NCBI GenBank assembly: GCA_947445495.1
Contig: CANFEI010000097.1
Span: 1-5,809 of the forward strand
Length of the DNA: 5,809 nucleotides
Direction: 5' to 3'
Origin: Alcaligenaceae bacterium
Lineage (GTDB): Bacteria; Pseudomonadota; Gammaproteobacteria; Burkholderiales; Burkholderiaceae
This document shows, piece by piece, positions 1 through 5,809 of the stretch. The notes beneath the pieces are model-generated. The model was given only the letters and a program-made list of their open reading frames with translations. It made no database searches and was not told the origin of the DNA. Numbering within the stretch: the first letter of the stretch is position 1; every line of letters starts with the position of its first letter. The position numbers were made by a program, and so were the translations under genes.

Positions 1-1
1 G

Positions 2-3000
2 AACGATCTCTATCGCCGGGTGATCAACCGTAACAATCGTTTGAAGCGGTTGCTTGAACTCAAAGCGCCAGAAATTATTCTGCGTAACGAAAAGCGGATG
101 CTGCAAGAGTCAGTTGACTCACTGTTGGATAACGGGCGTCGCGGTAAAGCGATGACGGGCGCTAACAAGCGGCAGTTGAAGTCTCTTGCCGACATGATCA
201 AAGGCAAGAGCGGACGTTTCCGTCAGAACTTGCTGGGTAAGCGCGTTGATTACTCGGGCCGCTCGGTCATTGTGGTCGGTCCACAGCTCAAACTGCATCA
301 GTGCGGTTTGCCTAAGCTGATGGCGCTTGAACTTTTTAAGCCTTTCATTTTCAATCGCCTCGAACTCATGGGTCTGGCGACAACGATCAAGGCCGCCAAG
401 AAACTAGTTGAAAGCCAAGAGCCAGTGGTGTGGGATATTCTCGAAGATGTCATTCGTGAACATCCGGTGATGCTTAACCGCGCACCTACACTGCACCGCC
501 TTGGTATTCAAGCATTTGAGCCGGTTCTGATTGAAGGCAAGGCAATCCAGCTGCATCCTCTCGTTTGCGCGGCGTTTAACGCCGACTTCGACGGTGACCA
601 GATGGCTGTGCACGTGCCGCTGTCGATCGAGGCACAGATGGAAGCTCGTACATTGATGCTGGCCTCCAACAACATTCTGTTCCCTGCAAACGGCGAGCCG
701 TCGATTGTTCCTTCACAGGACATCGTGTTGGGCTTGTACTACGCAACACGCGAACGCACGAACGGCAAGGGCGAAGGCATGTTCTTTGCTGACGTCGCCG
801 AAGTGCAGCGTGCGTATGACAACAAGGAAACAACACTGCAAACGCGCATCACCGTGCGTTTGCCAGAGTGGTCACGCGATGCGCAGGGCGAGTGGGTTGC
901 TGGAGTGCAGCGCGTTGAGACTACAGTTGGTCGCGCACTGCTCTCCGAGATTCTGCCGAAAGGGTTGCCTTTCTCGGTACTGAATCGCGCACTCAAAAAG
1001 AAAGAAATTTCACGCCTGATTAACCAGTCATTCCGCCGTTGCGGTTTGCGCGACACGGTGATCTTTGCTGACAAGCTGATGCAGTCGGGTTTCCGTCTTG
1101 CAACGCGCGGCGGCATTTCGATTGCCATGGGTGACATGCTTATTCCGAAAGGCAAGGCCGACATCCTCGCTGAAGCGAGCCGCGAAGTCAAAGAGATCGA
1201 CAAGCAGTACTCGTCGGGCTTGGTGACCTCGCAGGAGCGTTACAACAACGTGGTCGATATTTGGGGCAAGGCTGGCGATAAAGTTGGCAAGGCCATGATG
1301 GAGCAGTTGGCAACCGAGCCGGTCATTGACCGTCACGGTGACAAGGTCCGGCAAGAGTCTTTCAACTCCATTTACATGATGGCTGACTCGGGTGCGCGTG
1401 GTTCCGCTGCGCAGATTCGACAGCTCGCCGGGATGCGAGGCCTGATGGCCAAACCAGACGGCTCCATCATTGAGACACCAATCACTGCAAACTTCCGTGA
1501 AGGCTTGAACGTACTCCAGTACTTCATCTCGACACACGGCGCACGTAAAGGCTTAGCTGATACGGCGCTCAAGACAGCAAACTCCGGCTATCTGACACGT
1601 CGTCTCGTGGACGTGACACAGGACTTGGTCATCACCGAAAACGATTGCGGTACAACGCACGGTTACTCGATGAAAGCCTTGGTTGAAGGCGGGGAAGTAA
1701 TCGAACCGTTGCGCGAGCGCATCCTAGGTCGCGTGGCTGCCGTAGACATCGTGAATCCTGATACGCAAGAGACCGCAATTGCTGCAGGAACCTTGCTAGA
1801 TGAAGATTTGGTCGACTATATCGACAAGCTTGGCGTGGACGAGGTCCGTGTCCGTACACCGCTGACGTGCGAGACACGTCATGGTTTGTGCGCGCATTGC
1901 TACGGACGTGATTTGGGCCGTGGTTACTTGGTGAACGTCGGCGAGGCGGTCGGTGTGATTGCTGCTCAGTCGATTGGTGAACCCGGGACACAGCTTACGA
2001 TGCGTACGTTCCACATTGGTGGTGCGGCATCACGTGCAGCGATGGCAAGTGGCGTTGAGACTAAGTCAAACGGTACGGTTCGCTTTGCGAGTTCGATGCG
2101 TTATGTGACGAACCCGAAGAAAGAGCGCATAGCAATTTCGCGCTCGGGCGAAATCATCATCATGGGCGAAAACGATCGCGAGCGCGAGCGTCACAAGGTA
2201 CCGTACGGCGCAACACTGCAAGTCAATGACGGTGACGTCTTGAAAGCGGGCTCGCGTCTGGCGACTTGGGATCCGCTCACACGTCCGATCGTATCCGAGT
2301 ACGCTGGTACGGTGCGCTTTGAGAACATCGAAGAAGGCGGTACTGTTGCGAAGCAGGTTGACGATGTGACAGGCTTGTCGACACTCGTTGTGATCACGCC
2401 TAAGACGCGCGGTGGAAAAGTTGCGATGCGTCCACAGATCAAGCTGATCGGCGAGAAAGGCGAAGAGGTCAAGATCGCCGGAACCGATCACTCCGTTAAT
2501 ATCTCCTTCCCAGTCGGTGCGTTGATCACGGTACGTGATGGACAGCAGGCCCAGGTGGGTGAGGTGCTCGCGCGTATTCCACAAGAATCGCAAAAGACCC
2601 GCGATATTACCGGTGGTCTGCCACGCGTCGCCGAGCTGTTCGAAGCACGTTCGCCCAAAGACGCCGGCATGCTTGCCGATGTGACGGGTACGGTTTCGTT
2701 CGGTAAAGATACGAAGGGTAAACAGCGCTTGGTCATCACAGACCTCGACGGCATTGCACATGAGTTCCTAATTCCCAAAGAGAAGCAGGTACTGGTGCAT
2801 GACGGCCAAGTTGTGAACAAAGGCGAAATGATTGTTGACGGCCCAGCCGATCCGCACGATATTCTGCGTTTGCAGGGCATCGAGCGTCTCGCGACGTACG
2901 TCGTTGACGAAGTACAGGACGTTTACCGTCTGCAGGGCGTGAAGATTAATGACAAACACATCGAGGTGATCGTTCGCCAGATGTTGCGTCGAATCAACAT

Positions 3001-3421
3001 TGTTGATGCGGGCGATACATCGTTTATTACAGGCGAACAGGTCGAGCGCGCCGAGCTGCTTAACGAAAATGATCGTATGGTCGCGGCCGATAAGCGTCCT
3101 GCAACGTACGACAACATTTTGTTGGGTATTACTAAGGCATCGCTGTCCACGGACTCCTTTATCTCTGCCGCGTCCTTCCAGGAAACCACACGCGTGCTTA
3201 CCGAGGCTGCCATCATGGGCAAGCGCGACGAGCTCCGTGGCTTGAAAGAAAACGTCATCGTTGGTCGACTCATCCCAGCAGGTACGGGGATGGCCTATCA
3301 CGTTGCTCGCAAAGAGAAAGAGGCCTTCGAGGCAGCGGAACGCGAAGCCGCACGCCAGCAGGCCAACCCGTTTGAGGATGCGCCTGCCGCCGCCGAGGCG
3401 CCGGAAGCAACCGAGGAATAG
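2..3421 (+). CDS. rpoC: RNA polymerase beta' subunit, 5'-truncated by the window edge
   Basis: This is the catalytic beta' subunit of DNA-dependent RNA polymerase. The frame is open from base 2 and the first ATG/GTG is not the true start. The 1,139 visible residues begin in the sigma-binding clamp coiled coil, and about 265 residues are missing, judged by alignment to the E. coli protein from memory. That offset holds at every landmark checked. R160 matches E. coli R425. NADFDGD at residues 193-199 carries the three Mg-binding aspartates (D460/462/464). C549, C623, C630 and C633 match the second zinc site (814/888/895/898). The bridge helix lies near 504-539. The trigger-loop M667, R668 and H671 match M932, R933 and H936. 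The SI3 trigger-loop insertion follows (about 675-865). The C-terminus ends in an Ala/Glu-rich tail and a TAG stop. The implied full length of about 1,404 residues is normal for proteobacteria. No frameshift or lost catalytic residue is seen. rpoB would be expected just upstream, outside the window. Confidence 0.99.
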   Translation, partial: NDLYRRVINRNNRLKRLLELKAPEIILRNEKRMLQESVDSLLDNGRRGKAMTGANKRQLKSLADMIKGKSGRFRQNLLGKRVDYSGRSVIVVGPQLKLHQCGLPKLMALELFKPFIFNRLELMGLATTIKAAKKLVESQEPVVWDILEDVIREHPVMLNRAPTLHRLGIQAFEPVLIEGKAIQLHPLVCAAFNADFDGDQMAVHVPLSIEAQMEARTLMLASNNILFPANGEPSIVPSQDIVLGLYYATRERTNGKGEGMFFADVAEVQRAYDNKETTLQTRITVRLPEWSRDAQGEWVAGVQRVETTVGRALLSEILPKGLPFSVLNRALKKKEISRLINQSFRRCGLRDTVIFADKLMQSGFRLATRGGISIAMGDMLIPKGKADILAEASREVKEIDKQYSSGLVTSQERYNNVVDIWGKAGDKVGKAMMEQLATEPVIDRHGDKVRQESFNSIYMMADSGARGSAAQIRQLAGMRGLMAKPDGSIIETPITANFREGLNVLQYFISTHGARKGLADTALKTANSGYLTRRLVDVTQDLVITENDCGTTHGYSMKALVEGGEVIEPLRERILGRVAAVDIVNPDTQETAIAAGTLLDEDLVDYIDKLGVDEVRVRTPLTCETRHGLCAHCYGRDLGRGYLVNVGEAVGVIAAQSIGEPGTQLTMRTFHIGGAASRAAMASGVETKSNGTVRFASSMRYVTNPKKERIAISRSGEIIIMGENDRERERHKVPYGATLQVNDGDVLKAGSRLATWDPLTRPIVSEYAGTVRFENIEEGGTVAKQVDDVTGLSTLVVITPKTRGGKVAMRPQIKLIGEKGEEVKIAGTDHSVNISFPVGALITVRDGQQAQVGEVLARIPQESQKTRDITGGLPRVAELFEARSPKDAGMLADVTGTVSFGKDTKGKQRLVITDLDGIAHEFLIPKEKQVLVHDGQVVNKGEMIVDGPADPHDILRLQGIERLATYVVDEVQDVYRLQGVKINDKHIEVIVRQMLRRINIVDAGDTSFITGEQVERAELLNENDRMVAADKRPATYDNILLGITKASLSTDSFISAASFQETTRVLTEAAIMGKRDELRGLKENVIVGRLIPAGTGMAYHVARKEKEAFEAAEREAARQQANPFEDAPAAAEAPEATEE

Positions 3422-3442
3422 GTTAGCTACCAGCAGAAAGAC

Positions 3443-3492
3443 TCAACTAGACTTAGCTGCGGTTTGTATTCAGCCGCAGCTAAGTCGGTTGA
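3443..3492 (+). other. Long hairpin after rpoC, no T-tract
   Basis: Bases 3450-3462 (GACTTAGCTGCGG) are perfectly complementary to 3474-3486, giving 13 bp around an 11-base loop. Beyond a 2x1 internal loop, TCAAC (3443-3447) pairs with GTTGA (3488-3492), lengthening the stem. It begins 22 bases after the rpoC stop. No run of T follows on either strand, so it is not a canonical intrinsic terminator by itself. It could protect the rpoC mRNA 3' end, be a processing or pause site, or help the terminator just downstream. The pairing is directly visible; the role is inferred. Confidence 0.75.
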
Positions 3493-3516
3493 CAGTTAGT
3501 GGAGATTTACGATAAG
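3489..3516 (+). promoter_or_regulatory. Candidate sigma-70 promoter of the str operon (rpsL-rpsG-fusA)
   Basis: The -35 box at 3489-3494 is a perfect TTGACA. Sixteen bases further lies GATAAG (3511-3516), a 4/6 match to TATAAT. An alternative -10 is TAAGCT (3513-3518) at 18 bases spacing, which keeps the T1, A2 and T6 positions. Initiation would fall near 3523-3525, giving a leader of about 210 bases before rpsL. The stretch after the -10 includes CGGGC, a GC-rich discriminator of the kind seen at growth-regulated ribosomal promoters. It is the only consensus-quality -35 I found in the gap. The weak -10 is the main doubt. Confidence 0.55.
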
Positions 3517-3539
3517 CTATCGGGCTTACCGTAGTTTTT
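3507..3539 (+). terminator. Candidate rho-independent terminator of the rpoC transcript
   Basis: TACG (3508-3511) pairs with CGTA (3530-3533), and TAAGC (3513-3517) pairs with GCTTA (3524-3528). One A/C mismatch separates the two helices, and a 6-base loop (TATCGG) closes the structure. T3507 and G3534 can add a wobble pair. Five T residues (3535-3539) follow directly, which is the expected architecture. The stem is modest and the T-tract short, so termination may be partial. Its left arm overlaps the predicted -10 region of the str promoter, so it would act on read-through from rpoC and not on transcripts started at that promoter. Confidence 0.6.
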
Positions 3540-3733
3540 GGGGACTCAACAGCTCTGGGCTAGTTGATGTGCCTCGGTAAAAGCAACACCCGCTCTTTTA
3601 CGGATTTCCGTTTGATGGTGGGTTTGCGCGAGCTGCCCAGGAACGGGAATGCTGAGAACGCGTCGTAGAAAGTAAATCACCGAAGGTGTATTTGCTGTGC
3701 GCAAGTATCAGAGATAAAAGGGAATTTGAGGTT
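3523..3733 (+). promoter_or_regulatory. Predicted 5' leader of the rpsL mRNA, with small hairpins
   Basis: No gene is supported here. Three hairpins can be drawn. In 3546-3567, TCAAC-AGC pairs with GCT-A-GTTGA (8 bp, one bulged A, 5-base loop). In 3577-3601, GTAAAAG pairs with CTTTTAC (7 bp, 11-base loop). In 3674-3693, AAATCACC pairs with GGTG-T-ATTT (8 bp, one bulged T, GAA loop), ending 24 bases before the Shine-Dalgarno. The A/T-rich stems are weak. I recognise no riboswitch or known leader family. The region upstream of it (3422-3522) holds the rpoC-distal hairpin, the promoter and most of the terminator, listed separately. Confidence 0.4.
3718..3724 (+). promoter_or_regulatory. Ribosome binding site of rpsL (fixes the start at 3734)
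   Basis: AAGGGAA ends 9 bases before the ATG at 3734, a suitable Shine-Dalgarno position. GAGG at 3728-3731 is also present but only two bases from the ATG, too close to be the main site. The same frame is open upstream to a GTG at 3686, which would add 16 residues not matched by S12 proteins. The spacing and the conserved N-terminus ([12 protein letters not shown]) decide for 3734. Confidence 0.8.
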
Positions 3734-4114
3734 ATGCCAACCATTAGCCAACTCGTGCGCAAGCCGCGCGAAGTCAGCGTTTCTAAGAGCAAGAGCCCAG
3801 CGCTCGAAAACTGCCCTCAGCGACGCGGTGTGTGCACTCGCGTGTACACCACTACTCCTAAAAAGCCGAACTCCGCCTTGCGTAAAGTCGCCAAAGTGCG
3901 CCTGACCAACGGTTTCGAGATCATTTCGTACATCGGTGGCGAAGGCCACAACTTGCAAGAACACTCAGTCGTGCTCGTGCGCGGCGGTCGTGTGAAAGAT
4001 TTGCCAGGTGTGCGTTACCACATCGTGCGTGGCTCACTCGACTTGCAAGGCGTGAAAGATCGCAAGCAATCGCGCTCCAAGTATGGTGCAAAGCGTCCTA
4101 AGAAAGCCAAGTAA
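3734..4114 (+). CDS. rpsL: 30S ribosomal protein S12
   Basis: S12 sits at the subunit interface of the 30S decoding centre and sets the accuracy of tRNA selection. The 126-residue product is near-identical in layout to E. coli S12 (124 residues). It shows the N-terminal extension [11 protein letters not shown], then [21 protein letters not shown] (about 31-51), [14 protein letters not shown] (65-78) and [14 protein letters not shown] (83-96), with a basic KRPKKAK tail. K43 and K88, the positions whose substitution commonly gives streptomycin resistance or dependence, are both lysine. D89, the residue that carries beta-methylthio modification in E. coli, is present. The sequence is therefore of the streptomycin-sensitive type at these sites. 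It is the first gene of the str operon, 312 bases after rpoC and 159 bases before rpsG. The stop is TAA. Confidence 0.99.
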   Translation: MPTISQLVRKPREVSVSKSKSPALENCPQRRGVCTRVYTTTPKKPNSALRKVAKVRLTNGFEIISYIGGEGHNLQEHSVVLVRGGRVKDLPGVRYHIVRGSLDLQGVKDRKQSRSKYGAKRPKKAK

Positions 4115-4273
4115 TTCATTCGCAGCAAATGTAGTGCGCACAGACTAGTTCTGTGGTGTGCAACCGAAGTGTGATGTTCACACAACGGCAACGTAAGTGG
4201 TGCATCGTATGGTGTGCCGTGGCTGTGATCCGAAAAGATCGCAGTTCAACTGAAATGACACAAAGGAATTGAT
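4115..4273 (+). promoter_or_regulatory. Structured rpsL-rpsG intercistronic region, candidate S7 control site
   Basis: These 159 non-coding bases can form three consecutive hairpins. The first pairs CACAGA (4139-4144) with TCTGTG (4150-4155), and outer TGC/GCA pairing is possible (4135-4137 with 4160-4162). The second pairs GTGTGA (4169-4174) with TCACAC (4178-4183), and after a symmetric AA/AA internal loop CCG (4164-4166) pairs with CGG (4186-4188). The third pairs CTGTGATC (4223-4230) with GATCGCAG (4237-4244), including one G-T wobble, around the loop CGAAAA. No T-tract follows any of them, so none looks like a terminator. In E. coli, S7 represses its operon by binding this same intercistronic interval; a similar role here is inferred from position and structure only. 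The rpsG Shine-Dalgarno AAAGGAA (4262-4268) lies at its end. Confidence 0.5.
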
Positions 4274-4744
4274 ATGCCCCGTCGTCGCGAAGTCCCCAAA
4301 CGTGACATTCTGCCCGATCCAAAATTCGGCAGCGTCGAGCTCGCAAAATTTATGAACGTTGTGATGTTGTCCGGCAAGAAAGCCGTGGCAGAGCGCATTA
4401 TCTACGGTGCGCTTGATCAGGTTCAGACCAAGACCGGCAAAGACCCGATCGAAGTCTTCAATCTGGCCATCAACAACATTAAGCCAGTTGTCGAAGTGAA
4501 AAGCCGCCGCGTTGGTGGTGCCAACTACCAGGTACCTGTTGAGGTTCGCCCGGTACGTCGTTTGGCACTCGCCATGCGCTGGTTGCGTGAAGCCGCTAAA
4601 AAGCGTGGTGAGAAATCAATGGACCTGCGCCTGGCTGGCGAGCTGCTTGATGCAGTCGAAGGCCGTGGCGCCGCCATGAAGAAGCGTGATGATACGCACA
4701 AGATGGCCGAAGCTAACAAAGCTTTCAGCCATTTCCGCTGGTAA
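4274..4744 (+). CDS. rpsG: 30S ribosomal protein S7
   Basis: S7 is a primary 16S rRNA binder that starts assembly of the 30S head and lies near the E site. In E. coli it is also the translational repressor of the str operon. The 156-residue product has the usual S7 layout. The basic N-terminal arm ([20 protein letters not shown]) is followed by a helical core including [20 protein letters not shown] (about 23-42). The beta-hairpin segment with [18 protein letters not shown] lies near 76-93. The C-terminal helix ends KAFSHFRW after [20 protein letters not shown]. The length equals the common bacterial form and lacks the C-terminal extension of E. coli K-12 S7. The ATG is preceded by AAAGGAA with 5 bases spacing. 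fusA starts only 14 bases after the TAA stop, which supports co-transcription and possible translational coupling. Confidence 0.99.
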   Translation: MPRRREVPKRDILPDPKFGSVELAKFMNVVMLSGKKAVAERIIYGALDQVQTKTGKDPIEVFNLAINNIKPVVEVKSRRVGGANYQVPVEVRPVRRLALAMRWLREAAKKRGEKSMDLRLAGELLDAVEGRGAAMKKRDDTHKMAEANKAFSHFRW

Positions 4745-4758
4745 TTTAAGGATCAACC

Positions 4759-5809
4759 ATGGCCCGCAAAACCCCGATCGAGCGCTACCGCAACATCGGT
4801 ATCTCTGCCCACATTGACGCAGGGAAGACCACTACAACCGAACGCATTTTGTTCTATACAGGCGTCAATCACAAGATTGGCGAAGTTCACGATGGCGCAG
4901 CCACGATGGACTGGATGGAACAGGAACAAGAGCGTGGCATCACGATTACATCGGCTGCCACCACGGCATTCTGGAAAGGGATGAGCAATAACTACCCAGA
5001 GCACCGGATTAACGTGATTGACACCCCCGGACACGTTGACTTCACGATTGAAGTTGAGCGCTCCATGCGCGTGCTTGATGGCGCTTGCATGGTGTACTGC
5101 GCGGTGGGTGGTGTGCAGCCACAATCTGAAACCGTTTGGCGCCAAGCCAATAAATACCGTGTGCCACGTTTGTCCTTCGTGAACAAGATGGACCGCACCG
5201 GCGCAAACTTTTTTAAAGTGTACGATCAGCTCAAGACCCGCTTGAAGGCGAATCCCGTACCGGTCGTGATCCCAATCGGTGCCGAAGAAAAATTCACTGG
5301 CGTCGTTGATCTCATCAAGATGAAAGCCATTATCTGGGATGAGGCAAGCCAGGGCATTAAGTTCGACTACGTCGACATTCCTGCAGAGCTTCAGGAGTCC
5401 GCAGAAGAATGGCGTGAGAAGCTTGTTGAAGCAGCAGCCGAGTCCTCAGAAGAGTTGATGGACAAGTACCTCGAAGGCGGTAAGCTGACCGAAGAAGAAA
5501 TTACGCTCGGCATCCGTACGCGCACGATCGCATGCGAGATTCAGCCCATGCTTTGCGGTACGGCCTTTAAGAATAAAGGCGTTCAGCGCATGTTGGACGC
5601 AGTGATCGAATTTTTGCCATCACCAATCGACATTCCTCCCGTTAAGGGTGAGCTCGACGATGGCTCGGAAACAAGCCGTAAAGCAGACGACAGTGAGAAG
5701 TTTTCAGCGCTGGCATTCAAACTGATGACGGACCCCTACGTCGGTCAACTGACGTTTGTTCGTGTGTATTCAGGCGTGTTGAAATCCGGCGATACGATAT
5801 ACAACCCGA
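4759..5809 (+). CDS. fusA: Elongation factor G, 3'-truncated by the window edge
   Basis: EF-G is the cytoplasmic GTPase that drives mRNA-tRNA translocation on the ribosome and, with ribosome recycling factor, splits post-termination ribosomes. The 350 visible codons of an expected total of about 700 cover the G domain and the start of domain II. Visible motifs are the P-loop AHIDAGKT (17-24, K23), switch I with [11 protein letters not shown] (59-69, T62 as Mg ligand), DTPGH (88-92, H92 as the catalytic histidine), NKMD (142-145), and the G5-type CGTAFKNKG (266-274). The G' insertion lies between NKMD and that motif. Domain II begins with [19 protein letters not shown] (315-333). The sequence resembles E. 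coli EF-G throughout and shows no defect. AAGGA (4748-4752) gives a Shine-Dalgarno 6 bases from the ATG. tuf is the usual next gene in this operon, but it lies outside the window. Confidence 0.99.
   Translation, partial: MARKTPIERYRNIGISAHIDAGKTTTTERILFYTGVNHKIGEVHDGAATMDWMEQEQERGITITSAATTAFWKGMSNNYPEHRINVIDTPGHVDFTIEVERSMRVLDGACMVYCAVGGVQPQSETVWRQANKYRVPRLSFVNKMDRTGANFFKVYDQLKTRLKANPVPVVIPIGAEEKFTGVVDLIKMKAIIWDEASQGIKFDYVDIPAELQESAEEWREKLVEAAAESSEELMDKYLEGGKLTEEEITLGIRTRTIACEIQPMLCGTAFKNKGVQRMLDAVIEFLPSPIDIPPVKGELDDGSETSRKADDSEKFSALAFKLMTDPYVGQLTFVRVYSGVLKSGDTIYNP

Noticed and set aside
739..1537. Minus-strand open frames of 154 and 169 codons inside rpoC (739-1203 and 1028-1537)
   Set aside because: They overlap each other and highly conserved rpoC coding sequence. 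They show no recognisable domain and no separate context for expression.
2066..2761. A 231-codon open frame on the minus strand inside rpoC
   Set aside because: It lies wholly opposite a conserved rpoC segment and its translation resembles no protein I recognise. It fits a frame left open by the rpoC codon pattern.
3261..3515. An 84-codon + strand frame running from the rpoC end into the gap
   Set aside because: Most of it is an out-of-frame reading of the rpoC C-terminus. The remainder crosses the hairpin and promoter region, and the translation is a basic low-complexity sequence without homology I recognise.
3577..3601. The GTAAAAG/CTTTTAC hairpin as a second terminator before rpsL
   Set aside because: The stem is short and A/T-rich with an 11-base loop. 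No T-tract follows; the T residues are inside the stem.
3686..3733. A 16-residue N-terminal extension of S12 starting at GTG 3686
   Set aside because: S12 proteins start at the MPTI/MATV position. A properly spaced Shine-Dalgarno precedes ATG 3734, and the extension has no conserved character.
4116..4346. A 76-codon minus-strand frame across the rpsL-rpsG gap
   Set aside because: It overlaps the rpsG start and the structured gap, and its product is rich in Cys, His and Arg with no recognisable family. It is best explained by the inverted repeats and the antisense of rpsG.
1..5809. Search for mobile elements, CRISPR repeats, tRNA or rRNA genes, or an undescribed system
   Set aside because: Coding sequence of four conserved core genes fills all but about 485 bases. 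I saw no repeated spacers, transposase, terminal inverted repeats, cloverleaf or foreign gene.

Overview
The window is an ordinary, highly conserved bacterial core region. It holds the 3' four-fifths of rpoC (RNA polymerase beta'), followed by the start of the str operon: rpsL (ribosomal protein S12), rpsG (S7) and the 5' half of fusA (elongation factor G). All genes are on the + strand. Protein sequence, an S12 of 126 residues, an S7 of 156 residues, and the order rpoC-rpsL-rpsG-fusA point to a betaproteobacterium, probably Burkholderiales. Base composition looks balanced (roughly half GC by eye). I cannot name a genus.

Layout. rpoC runs from before base 1 to its stop at 3419-3421; about 265 N-terminal residues lie outside the window. 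A 312-base non-coding gap (3422-3733) follows. It holds a long perfect hairpin without a T-tract, a good TTGACA -35 box, an intrinsic terminator with a T5 tract, and a leader of about 210 bases with weaker hairpins. rpsL (3734-4114) and rpsG (4274-4744) are separated by 159 bases containing three hairpins. fusA starts 14 bases after rpsG at 4759 and runs off the right edge after 350 codons.

Function. The rpoBC transcript appears to end in the first gap and the str transcript to begin there. The predicted str promoter lies on top of the left arm of the predicted rpoC terminator, so a transcript started there should lack that arm and pass through. rpsL, rpsG and fusA would then be made together, giving two small-subunit proteins and the translocation GTPase. 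The rpsL-rpsG gap is where S7 autoregulation acts in E. coli, and its structure here makes it a candidate for the same role.

I found no mobile element, CRISPR array, tRNA or rRNA gene, unusual accessory gene or evidence of a new system. All points of interest are regulatory and sit in the two gaps.
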